Positions 22,778 to 33,634 of a stretch of 64,000 bases of DNA are shown here, one piece after another. Both the position numbers and the translations under genes were made by a program. The stretch lies in NCBI GenBank assembly GCA_036874045.1, contig CM072345.1, positions 947,501 to 1,011,500 of the forward strand, read 5' to 3'. Positions within the stretch are counted from its first letter, which is position 1. Each line of letters opens with the position of its first letter. Source of the DNA: Cymodocea nodosa. Lineage: Eukaryota; Streptophyta; Magnoliopsida; Alismatales; Cymodoceaceae. The notes under the pieces are model-generated. The model was not told where the DNA came from and ran no database searches. It worked only from the letters and a program-made list of their open reading frames with translations.

Positions 22778-24258
22778 ATTGCAAAATTATATGGTTTAGG
22801 GGGAGTAGTTGATCTATAGCTCCAAACCAGTTATGACAGTAAAATTTTGGTATTACAAGAGGCACCATAAATTGGTAGAAAGTGCTCACTTAGACTGAGT
22901 GAAAATCGTGCCTAAAATCTTGATGCTCAAGGAGAGCAAAATGTGCAACAATTAGAAACAAGTGTTATCAGAATAAGCAGAATCTCGTGAAGAGAAATTT
23001 TTTTCTTAGAAGCCAAACAGTTGATAGTCAGTTAAGAATCAACTATGATATTCTGAAATGAACAAGTAGTATCAAAGTGATATCATTGATTGAATTATGT
23101 TCTTTAAAGGAAATAAGATCTGCATGAGCTAGGATGAATGTATACAAATTAGATTTATCATAGGACAACCAAAATTTGCAGCAGACAGATTACAGTCTTC
23201 AAATTATCTTCTGCAAATTGAAAGAATCTCTTGAAATAGAGATCTAAGAGAAGAGAAATGGATTGGAATCAGAAGCTAAATGATTGAAAATCTTTTATGA
23301 TATTTTTGATTAACAATTGGTATTTAGTTTAATTGGTATCATATATGACATTCATTTTGCAGAATAGGTGCAACAAATTTGTCTTCAAGGAAAAACATAT
23401 AAGTAGGGGGAGAACCTATTATATGAAGAGAATTCAGAATGTTACTTCAGTACAAAATAAAAGTATATAAAGAGGGCATGCATATAGGGGGGGAGCCTAT
23501 AGCTTGCTATTATAAATCAGTGAACCTCTATACAAATAGGGGGAGAGTATGTGGCAGAAATTACAAATATTAACTGCATATTTATAAATTGCTACATTAA
23601 CCATTGGCATTTCACTGTTTTCAGTTTTTACAGATGATCTAATAATTACATGAAAACAAAGGAAGAAATATCACAGATCAGGAGAGCAATTACTGCCTTC
23701 TTAGATGATAGAATGTCAACAATTGGCATCAAACAAGGTTTAAAGAAATTGACACTTCAATTGATACTGTGCTCAAATAAGAAAGAAGAAAAGCAACACA
23801 AATCAAAGGAAAAGAAGAAAATAAACTGCAATGATGAAAATATCTCAACAATTGAGATCTACACATCAACAATCTACATTTGATGAAAAATCAAAAATTG
23901 GTAATTGATGATTTTGATGCATTTGATTCTTTTCACAACTTGATATCTGATGGGATTACAAAGATCAGAAATTTGGTATATCATCAGATACAAATTTAAT
24001 GACAAAAAGGGGAGAAGAAAATTCAGCAAAAGAAAATTGTGGAACTCCTTTTATCTAATGACAAAAAGGGGGAGAAGAATATAGAAAATTACATAGAAGG
24101 TAGGGGGAGCTTTCCCAGCACACAGTCAAGGCAAGAAATTAACTTCATTGAATTTATTGTAATTCTTTGCTTTACTTAGTTTCTATGTGATTGAATGTAT
24201 AGAAACAATCTAGGGAGTGAAATACATGTAATTTAATGTAAAGGTTTTTGTCATTATC
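22778..24258 (+). other. non-coding interior of the TR-GAG element
   Basis: No pol domain is present. Short G-runs (AGGGGGAG or TAGGGGGAG at several points) recall decayed polypurine tracts, and the words CAAAAAGGGGGAG recur near 24000-24100. A 77-codon Lys-rich frame at 23650 has no recognisable domain. Confidence 0.7.
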
Positions 24259-24272
24259 AAAAAAGGGGAGAT
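24259..24272 (+). other. polypurine tract of the TR-GAG element
   Basis: AAAAAAGGGGAGAT-type purine run immediately before the TG of the 3' LTR; it would prime plus-strand synthesis. Confidence 0.85.
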
Positions 24273-26133
24273 TGTTAGGACCCTAGTATTTTGATAATGC
24301 AAAACCTATATGAGGAAACATATTGTATTTCACAGTTAAGTCAGTGCAGCATTAGATCAGAAGGTAGATAGAACAAATTCCATGTAGATGAACAGATGGA
24401 GAAGTTTCCAGAAGATACTGCTATAGAGCTACAAGAAAATCAGATAGTTACAGGTCTAAGTATCCGAAGAGTAAGTTTAAAGCAACAGTAATACTATCGG
24501 ATAGTTAGAAGAATAACTATCCGATTTTACAAAGCCTTTGGAGAGTTATTTAATCAGACAGTTAAAGGGATTGAATGATCGGATAGTTAAGGAGCTATAG
24601 TTAACTATCTGGAAGCTTAAAGGATTTTTCGGAGAGTTATAGGTATAACTATCCGAAAGTTAAGTCATTCAATAAACCACGTGTAGAAATACAAAATGGA
24701 AACTAAAAGGACTTGTCGGAGAGTTAGATAACTATCCGAGTTTTCTTTTCGGAGAGTTAGATAACTATTCGAGTTTTTCGGTAAGTTACATGCATAACTT
24801 TCTGAAACTTAAGTCATTTTATTACGCACGTGCAAAATGGAGAAAGCCAGTAGTTGAAAGGTTAAATGGGAAAATTGGAGAATTAGATAACTATCCGAAA
24901 TTTAAAAGAGAGTTTCGGTAAGTTACAGTTTAACTATCTGAAACTTAAGTCAGTGAATTTCCCACGTGTAGAAATCCAAACAGATGCTCAAATAGGTTTT
25001 CGGAGAGTTAGAAGGATAACTATCCGAAATTTCAAAAGAGTTTCGGTGAGTTACAGTTTAACCATACAAAACTTAAGTCATTGAATTTCCCACGTGTAGA
25101 ATTCCAAAGAGTGGCTCAAATAAGTTTTCGGAGAGTTAGAAAAATAACTATCCGAAATCCTGAAGAATTTCGGTGAGTTACAGGATCACCTTCTGAAACT
25201 TAAGTCAGTCTTCTATGCACGTTCTAAATTAAAATCAGAAAGTTGACAGAGACAAACTATCCGACATGGTATATAACTGTTCGATGAGTTACAATTATAA
25301 GTATTCGATTGGATGACAGCTTACATTTAAATATTCTGGAATCCTACCTAACAGTAAAGGTTAAGTGATCTTTCGGTGAGTTACAGTTACTCTTCGGAGA
25401 GTTGCATAGCTAACCATCCGAAAGAACAGGAAAATCGGTAAGATATCTTGAAACAATTTTTCTGAACGGTCACTTGCCGTATTGGGACTTGATCCTAATC
25501 AAGTACAGTAGAATACATCCGTTGGAAGAAAATATGATCATTGTACACATCAAGTATATATACAAGATACAAACAACGGATTTAGACAGCTTTTTGCTCA
25601 TATGCATATAGAGATACAATATACATTGCAGATCAATTACTGATATAGAAGAAACCTCAAATTCAGTTCAACAAAGAATCGATTGAAAGCTGGATTTACA
25701 AGAAGATTCTCCAAGCTCTCCATGTGCTGAAAGTCTGATCCAAGAAGGATCATTTGGTTCGTGGCTTCAACCTAAAAGCTACATTCAGTTGTTGGTTTGA
25801 GTTTCGACCTGAAAACTCAAGAGGTTGGTTTTCTGGAGTTTATACCTGAAAACTTCTATGTGGTTGGTTCTTGCTTCGACCTGAAAGCAAGTGTATAAGT
25901 GTTGAGACACTTAGTGAAGCCCAAGTGACCCTTAGGGGTGGACTAGCCGAGTTGGTGAACCACCTAAAATTCTCTTGTGTTTCTTACCTTTATTTCCGCT
26001 GTGCATAATATTTTTATCTGATTATTATTTGTGCAAACTGATTAATCAAATTAGTTAGTAAAGTGAAAAATAGGCATAAATTCACACTATTCTCCATTCA
26101 CCCCTCCTCTAGTGAAGCCATTCGTTACTAACA
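24273..26133 (+). repeat. 3' LTR of the TR-GAG copia element
   Basis: The 1861-bp LTR is collinear with the 5' LTR. It retains the perfect 12-bp hairpin ATCGGATAGTTA/TAACTATCCGAT at 24496-24525, equivalent to 19563-19592 in the 5' LTR. Confidence 0.93.
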
Positions 26134-26283
26134 TATATATGTTTTTATTTATAGTTAATAGTATCGTAGAGTTAGTCCTTAACTCAACGAACTTAGTCCA
26201 TTGAGTTATGCCTTAACTCCTCGAGGTTGTGCAGTAGTTATGTTAATTTTTGTCTCTACTAAATTTTTGTTTGTGTTATACAG
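26134..26283 (+). other. 3' part of the composite-element intron with splice acceptor
   Basis: Sequence between the TR-GAG insertion and the F-box exon. It has a hairpin pair CTTAACTCAACG/CCATTGAGTTATG, a branch-point-like TACTAAA at 26257-26263, a T-rich tract and ATACAG ending at 26283. Copy B (33625|33626) lacks everything between donor 17956 and this acceptor. Confidence 0.6.
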
Positions 26284-26292
26284 AATCGACAA

Positions 26293-27429
26293 ATGGAATT
26301 TATGCAATTACCGTTGGATGCACTAAGGGAAGTACTGAGTAATTTATCAGCTAAAGATCTGTGCAGGCTATATTGTGTATCAAAGGAAATTAAAGACTGT
26401 ATTGAAGAAAAATATTTTCAAGGACTACAAGCTGCAAAAATGACTAAGATTAGAGATGGATTCATATGGAGGTCATTTAATCGTAGTTCAATTAACCATG
26501 AATATCTGACTATGGAAGAAACTACTGGAATTCCACCCAATACATTAGAAGGAATAGATCATATTATGGGGATGGATGAAAGATTAATCATATACAGGAC
26601 GAGACTAAGGTATGCAAGTTTATTACCTGATATTTTGATAAGAAATCCTATAACAAGAGAAGAATGGAATATAGGAAGACCTAATAGATATGAAGTACCA
26701 ACTATAAATTGTGGATTGGCTTTAATATTTTCTGATAAAAATTCTACAATTCCTGAAAAATTATATTATTGGAGACCTATAGGAAATTGGGGTGAAGATT
26801 TACGTTTAAGTGTGTATAATTTTCTAAGTAGATCTTGGACTGAAAATATTATGATATATCTAAGACAGAAATCATTAATTAACCAAACACATGTCATACT
26901 TGATGGATATGTATATCTAGTTACAGATATATCAATAGCATTTGGATCTGATTTATACAAAGTGAGCATAGACAATTATGATGAATATATAGAAATTTTA
27001 CCTATACCGAGAGAAATAGCTAAACCACCATCTGTAGAATTTGATAAAATTCAAATAGGAATGTGGTATAATGAATATGATGATCCTACTTTATGTCTAA
27101 TAAGATGGTGGGATGAACTGATGAAATTTCAAATATAGGTTATGGAAGACATAAATGAATGGAAGTGGGAAGAGGAATATATTGAAATAGATGTAGAAAT
27201 AGAAACTACTACATTACCCTGGAATCGAAAAGGATCCCTTTTTGCATTTCATTTCATTAATGGTAATACACTTGTATTTGGAATTTATAATATATTACAC
27301 GTTTACAAATTAAGAAGGAACAAGAATTGCATTAAAACAAAATTAATAGCAAGAAGAACTATGCCTAAAAAGTTTGCTTGGATTGACACGTTTATTTTAT
27401 TTGTTTCTACTTTTCAATCATATTCTTAA
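26293..27429 (+). pseudogene. F-box-like protein gene carried by the retroelement, copy A (one stop)
   Basis: A 379-codon frame (1137 bp) starts at MEFMQLPLDALREVLSNLSA. The N-terminal 45 residues look like an F-box (LPLDALREVLSNLSAKDLCRLYCVSKEIKD), the part that binds SKP1 in ubiquitin ligases. Downstream segments resemble F-box-associated repeats (RNPITREEWNIGRPNR near 116-131, LCLIRWWDELMKFQI near 270). The only break is TAG at 27136-27138, where copy B keeps TGG. The ATG lies nine bases after the acceptor, consistent with translation from spliced RNA. It is followed by a 3' module, a polypurine tract and an LTR, so it belongs to the element. The host source gene is not in the window. F-box assignment is by pattern only; a highly diverged non-F-box protein remains possible. 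Confidence 0.65.
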
Positions 27430-29173
27430 GTTGTGATTTTGTGTATTTAATGTTGTGTGTATTCTGCATTTATTTTTTTTTAAAAAGAAAACAAAAAAAA
27501 AGAAAAAACAAAACAAAATATCAATCCAATTTGTTAGTATCTGTTATGGGAAACCAACTAGCTTGCTTGTGAGCCACTAGAGGCATAGGAGCCTGGGTTC
27601 CACATAAGACACTGATTTATCAATATCTGTTAAATGTTATTTTATTTTATATTCTACTTTTATCTGTGAATGAAAGTTTTTCAGAATCAAAAAATCGAAA
27701 TATACAGAAGGAGATACAAACGAAACAAGGTATGTAATTGATTACTTATCCTGAATTTTAAATCAACGAAACTGTATTCATGCTTGCTACAATTACTGTG
27801 TTTATTGTCAAATCTTTTACATTAAGGACAATGCAAAATGTAGGTATGGGGGGGAGGTAATTAAAGTAACATCCATTTAAGTTTGTTAATTAAAGGGGTT
27901 AAAATGGTACTGCAAAGTTTTGTGGAAATTGAAAATTTTTATGAACTTGCTGTAACTATCCGATAATTGAGACTGTAAAATTTTTATAAACTATAACTGC
28001 TTGAATGTTATATTTAGAAGGTTATATAATATGCTATAGAATTTACTATTTATGTAAATCTAGATATAGTATCTTATGTTTTTTCTGAATTTCATGAGTT
28101 TAGTAGTTTCACGATTTTAAAATGAAATCAGAATGCTTAATGAAAAAAATTATCTCAAGTCCTAAAGGAGTTGAGATGTGAATTCTAGATTAAATGAAAC
28201 ACATATGATTAAAGATACATTTAATTTAACTGATTAAACTTGTAGAATGATTTATATGTAGATCTTATTAAACTACAGAAAAAGTATGAGCCTATTGTTA
28301 TGGATTCATATTTTCAGTAAATGATAGAAGCAGAACTATATGAGATTGGTGTTTTACTGCATTTGTATTAATGAAATATGTACATATATAGTATGTGATT
28401 AATGTTTTTTTTTGTTTTTGTATTTTGAAAGGAAAAAAAAAGAAAGAAAAAAGAAAAAAAACTTTGAGAGTTTAGTGACTTGTTTGATCACGAGCCTTTT
28501 GTACTTGAGTAGATAGGTATGTAAGGATTGTTGACTTGAAAAAGGACTCTTGAAATCTGGCAACCTAAGATCCTGATCAGATCTAGGATTGTTGACTGAA
28601 AGCTCGTTACATGGGTACATTAGAAAGCTCTTGTATGATTTAAGCTTGTCAAATTAACTTTTAAAGTACAAAAAAAGAAAAAAAAAAAAGCATATATTTT
28701 TCTGAAAAGATACAAGTGTTTTGTGAAATACAGATATCTTATGAATCGAGTATATTTTCTGTTATCTAGAATTATTGTAATATGAATCTAGAATTGACTT
28801 TTGAAGTTGTTTAATGGAGATACAATTCTTTATTCTACTTGTCCTAATCATATTGAATTGGATTGTACTTTGATTTGTATGTTGTTGAAATTTCTTCTAG
28901 AAATCTTATTGGAAAATTCAGGATGGCAGACGATGAAAAGAAGAACAAACGATAATATAATTACCACCTATGTGAGGATGATATACTTTGTATGTAATTT
29001 GCATATATTCTAAGTATATTTGCAGGTTGATTACTAAAGCATACAGAATATATATTCTTATGCTGAACAGAAGAAAAAAGAAAGAAGAAGAATTAATTCT
29101 AGCTCTTTTAGATAGACCAATTAATTAGATCTTAGTTTGCTAAGGGACTAGCAAAATTTAGGTATGGGGGAAG
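27430..29173 (+). other. 3' module and polypurine tract of composite element, copy A
   Basis: AT-rich non-coding sequence is repeated in copy B (34772-36580). Its part at about 28000-29030 also matches, in reverse orientation, 47770-48640 of the SIRE copia (for example GCCTTTTGTACTTGAG, AGATAGGTATGTAAGGATTG, GACTGAAAGCTC). A first G-tract (TATGGGGGGGAGG) lies at 27845-27857; the true polypurine tract TATGGGGGAAG is at 29163-29173, directly before the LTR. Confidence 0.75.
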
Positions 29174-31396
29174 TGTTTAGAATGAAAAAGTGCATATTAT
29201 TAATGGTTAAATGATGGTTAATTACATAATATTTAGCTTATCATATGAGAATTAAGCCATTATGTTATAATTGCACTGTTATAAGCTTTAATTAAAGAAT
29301 TTGCTTAAATTGGGGGAATTAATGTTAATTTAGTACATTTCTGAACTGTCGGTAAGTTGTAGGCTGTAAAATTCTTAAGTATCCGAATTTTCTGATATTT
29401 CGGACAATTATGTTTAACATACCGAACATTTATCAGATAGTTATGTTTAAATTGCCGAATAGTTATGTTTTAAAAGAATATTTTTATTATTTTCTGAAGT
29501 ACACATGTCGAAACCATAATGCATGACTTAAGTGAACTTTCAGTGAGTTATCTATAACTGTACGAAATTGCAGCTGGGCATCAGATAGTTATATGTGTAA
29601 CTCTCCGAAATCTCTTTTTATTTATAAATTAGCTGTGGACACATGTCATGTTTTGGGAAAGTGACTTAAGTGGATTTTCGGTGAGTTATCTCTAACTAGC
29701 TGAAATGCATCTGAGCATCGAATAGTTAGACCTGTAACTCTCCGAAATGTTTCTTTTATTATTAAACTACTGCTGACATGTGTCGAGATCTGGTAGATTT
29801 ACTTAAGTTATATATCGGTGAGTTATTTGTAACTATCCAAAATGCATCTGGACATTAGATATTTAAGTTTATAAGTATCTGAAATGCACCTGAGCATCAG
29901 ATAGTTAAATTTATGCAGGTGTTTTATAGTTAAATCAACGAAGAAAGTTCGTTGAGTTATCTTTAACTCCACGGACTATTTATTTTCTAATATGCCACTG
30001 TAGCGGTTGCAAAAACAGGGCAGGTGGAAGAAAAACCAAGAACTCACGTATCACGCAGGAATTCACTTGTCGAAGGGAGAAGAAAGCATCGTCGTTGATA
30101 TGAATGAAGGAAATCCAACCGACCATTCAAGCAGAAGCAGTTACTACTGAAGAAATATAAAAGAAAAGAAGAAAAAGAAGTAAGGTGTGTGTGATTGATG
30201 GGTATGGCCAATGTGTATAGAGGAGGAGCACCGAACTTTCTATAGATAGTGTCGGCAATTCTCTGAAGTACCACACCAACCATCATTACCACCACCATAA
30301 CCACCATAATCACCAACCATCGAAGGTCTGTGAGGATACTTTCTTGATGTCGGGTCGATTCTGAGCCAAACATAGTGCTTGACAACCATTGTGAGGAATG
30401 ATCGCGTCGCGGGAAGGGAAGCGATTTTCACCAAGCACCGACTCATATTTAAGGAGATCGTAAAGCTTCTAGCCTTGGCTTCGGGTTGATGCTTGTATAT
30501 TGAAGAGGAGATCATCTTACAATTCTGGACTCGCGATTCTATAGGGAGTGGAGACAGAATTGTAAGTGGTTTAATTTTCAGTGGTGTAATCACGTCGTAT
30601 GTAGTGACGGAAGTATTTACTGTCGATTGAGATTACTTTACATTTCACCTTTCGCCCATTTCCATATTTATATTAAAAAAAAATACCAAAAACAACTTAT
30701 CTGTGTTTGTATTTTGTATTTGAGTGTTGTATTGTGATTAATGTTATCTTTGTTAGTGTTGTGATTGATTTATGTTTGTTTTAGTTTTATAGTTTACTGA
30801 AATTGGTTCGTTCAAAAGACTTAAAGATTTTAATGATTACTATTTGAATTATCTGAATGTTAGTATGCTTAAATGATAAATCCAATGTTTACTAACATTA
30901 AAGAGCTTAATTGATGTTATTTACAATATGTGGAACCACCCAATGGTTGGCCGAATTCCTCTATAAATAACAGTATTAAAAAGAAAAGACAGGCTCGTGG
31001 AATTAACTTAAATCCACGAGGTTAGTTCGTTGAGTTAGCCATAACTCAACGAACTTTGTCCGTTGAGTTAACTGCAACTCAACAGAGAGCTTATTGAATA
31101 TATAAATTTGATTGTTAACAAACGAAATAGTTCTTAATTCTTAAGTAATTCCTTGTGGGATCGACCTGTACTTGCTCGCTAATACAATAGACACTATGCA
31201 CTTGCAGTTAAAATACAAATTGGAATTAATATCTAACTTGTATTAAAGGTTGTTTGTTTACTTCTATATAAAAAAAAGAATAGGCATAAAGATAAATTAA
31301 CTAAGTAAAAACAAAAGTTAACAAATCCAAGTTTTTTTGGTGCGTTGCTGGAGATCCAAACTAGTTTTCTAGTGTCGTGTTGGGTAAAATCAAACA
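29174..31396 (+). repeat. Athila-type LTR A of the composite element
   Basis: The 2223-bp LTR starts TGTTTAGAATGAAAAAGTGC after the polypurine tract and ends AAAATCAAACA. It matches LTR B (36581-41156, interrupted) and the minus-strand LTRs 53928-55641, 57723-59835 and 62277-63795. U3 holds repeated CGGATAGTTA-type inverted motifs. A CCAAT box (30940) and TATAAATA (30962-30969) precede a hairpin cluster, including a perfect 14-bp stem at 31024-31055. U5 has the GGGATCGACCTGTACTTGC stretch common in Athila LTRs. No primer-binding site follows it; PPTP-like sequence begins at once. Confidence 0.88.
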
Positions 31397-32705
31397 ACCT
31401 GCTATCCGATTCTGAGGAGGAGCAGGAGCAGTAGCAACAAGAGCAAAGAGAAGAAGAAAAACAGGCTGAAATTAGTCTACAGCCTGTACAAGAAGAAGAA
31501 ACAGAAACTAGGGCAGAAACTGAATTGCCCGTGACTCCATCCCAATCTACCACAGAATCAGAAAAACAGTGACAGAGCAGATTGGTAGTTAGGAGGAAGA
31601 AGAGAGAACAGAAAATGAAGAAGAAGCTGAACAAAGCCATTTAGACAAAAATGACTTTGCAGATTCCACTAAAGAGCAAGAAACTCTTCAGTAATTTATG
31701 GAAAGAATTCAAGACAGAGTGGAGAGTTCTGTCGACTCACCACCATAGACAGAAGCAAAAGCAAAAATTCAAGAATCTGCAGAACATGTTCAAGTTCAGC
31801 CTATGGTAGAGGAAGATCAATAATAAACCCCTCTGGAACAACAAAGTCACATTCCTAACTCGATTGAAGCAACAGTTCTGAATGAAGTACATTTTTGGAG
31901 TTAGGAAGCTTATAATAAATATCAAGAAATTAGGGGTTATGATATTATATATAGTAGACCAGTAAATTGGGATGGAATGCAAGAAATCAAAGAATTATTT
32001 GAATTCCAAGGTCTACTGAATTTTATTTTTCAAGAAAGAGGGCATGTAGTATATGAGAATCTAGTGCCCTGCTTTTATGCTAATTTAAGAGAAAAAGAAG
32101 GAAAATTAATTTCCAATGTGGAGGAAGCAGATGTACAGATAACACTAGAGCTTCTCCACAACATTTTTGGATTAAAGAATGAAAGGCAGGAAATTTTGGA
32201 AAGTACAACTATTGTTGAATGGACAAAACAGGGAATCAAGGACAGTTTGACTATCAATCCTGGTGTGCCTATATTAAACAGACTAAAGCATTTAAATGGT
32301 AAAGCACACATGGTAGCCAACATTTTGATTAAGAATGTTTATCAACGACAAGGCCATGACATAGAATTGAGTCAATTTGTCAAATGGGCCACGTTTGTAG
32401 TTGTAAATAAAATTCAAATAAATTGGTCTGTAGTTTTTATCTCCAAGCTAAGAACAGTAAAGAAGAAATTGTTTTATGGAGATTTGATTCCACTACTGAT
32501 GGTGGATTGTATCGATTTCACTAAATGGGCATCAAAAAGGATCAAATCAAGAATCATTTTAGTGAAAGAGTACAGAAATTTTGTAGCTACAGAGATAGCT
32601 GTACCTTCTGAAGACATTACAGGAGCTATAGAAAGAATTAATCAATTAGAGCTTCAATTAGAAAAACTCCAGAAGGAAGTAGATGAACTTAGGAATAGAG
32701 GCTAA
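31397..32705 (+). pseudogene. PPTP-domain ORF of the composite element (5' half decayed)
   Basis: The Glu-rich 5' half has several stops and frame changes, but 31977-32705 is an open 242-codon frame. It reads IKELFEFQGLLNF, LVPCFYANLREKEG, LLHNIFGLKNE, NKIQINWSVVFISKL, KKLFYGDL, and ends in a heptad-like coiled coil (INQLELQLEKLQKEVDELRN). This matches the C-terminal half of the 762-codon ORF of the SIRE copia at 44985-47273 (IRDLFEFQGLIKF, VLGLKNE, NRIQINWFDVF, SKLFYGD). The pattern is that of the 'putative plant transposon protein' domain, of unknown biochemical role. Here it sits straight after an Athila-type LTR instead of after a copia pol. Confidence 0.7.
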
Positions 32706-33303
32706 ATTGTATTGTTCGTCTACTTGTATATAATTGTATGAAAAATATCTGATTTGATTGTACTGTAATTGATTCATATGAATGAATATATGTTTTTCAG
32801 ATATACTTTTCATGTGTGTTTTGAATGTGGAATGAATGGAATATATTGAATGTTATATAATTTGTGGAATATTATGAATGAATGTTTAACATATTTACAA
32901 TTTACTGAATGACAGGATAGATGCTTGAAAATTTCTGCATGTTGCAAGGTAAAATGTAAATTTTGCATAACATAAAATGACCTGCAAGTTAAATATTTAT
33001 ATATAATGTTCAGATTTAAACAAATTTTGATTAGAATGATGCATTAATGACATAGATTTAACTTTATTTCAGTTAGTAGAATGAAAAAGAAAAAAAATAG
33101 AGAGGTACTTACGAAGAGTAAATTTAGAAGTTGCTAAGTGTTAACTCAATGAAGTAAGTTCATTGAGTTAAATGTAACTCCACGAGGTTAGTAATATAAT
33201 ATAAGGTAACTCCGTTGAGTCGTCTATAACTCAACGAAGTTAGTCCGTGGAGTTAGCAACAGTAACCGACATTGTTTTATTGAGTTATCTGTAACTCAAC
33301 AAG
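32706..33303 (+). other. untranslated segment with hairpin cluster
   Basis: The first 400 bp match, in reverse orientation, 53100-53460, down to an ATGA(A/C)AAAGAAAAAA start. In the SIRE copia that start opens the gag frame; here it is followed at once by TAG. From 33130 to 33310, four CGTTGAGTTA/TAACTCAACG-type pairs follow one another. Confidence 0.6.
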
Positions 33304-33625
33304 GTTAGTTCATGGATTAAGTAGAACAGTTATTCTTTTAACCACAAACGAAACTTCGTCGGCTTAGCGGTTTCCAAAATTTGAAATTAATAGTGGTACA
33401 CGTACTCATAAAAACAGGAACCACGATGCATGTTGCAAGACACGTTCTTGCAATGAGATTTATTCACTTTATGGATGTGCATTATATATATAAAATAGAA
33501 TGTTATTTACGAGTTACCAGCACTTTTAAAAGTAAGAAGGAAAGCGTTGAGGGAACTAGAAGGAGAAGCAGCTAATTCAACTTCGTCTGTCAACAAATAT
33601 TTACTGAATGGAAAGCTTCAAATTG
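33304..33625 (+). other. leader exon of the composite element, copy B (spliced form)
   Basis: This copy is homologous to 17618-17955. At 33625|33626 it passes directly into F-box exon sequence homologous to 26284 onward, with no extra or missing base relative to a GT-AG splice of copy A. Confidence 0.65.
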
Positions 33626-33634
33626 AATCAACAA

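Larger units (their letters stand above)
19340..26133 (+). mobile_element. complete gag-only copia element (TR-GAG type) with TSD TATAT
   Basis: Two LTRs (19340-21194 and 24273-26133) with ends TGTTAG...CTAACA flank a 3.08-kb interior. The 5-bp target duplication TATAT is intact at 19335-19339 and 26134-26138. The interior has a tRNA-iMet primer-binding site, one gag reading frame, about 1.5 kb of non-coding sequence and a polypurine tract, but no protease, integrase, RT or RNase H. It therefore depends on another copia element for mobility. It inserted into the gag/F-box intron region of the Athila-like composite. The two LTRs differ at roughly one position in twenty over the first 230 bp by eye, mostly by transitions. 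Confidence 0.93.

Noticed and set aside
33381-33575. 64-codon frame in leader exon B as a small protein gene
   Set aside because: Homologous leader in copy A is open in a different frame; more likely untranslated leader.
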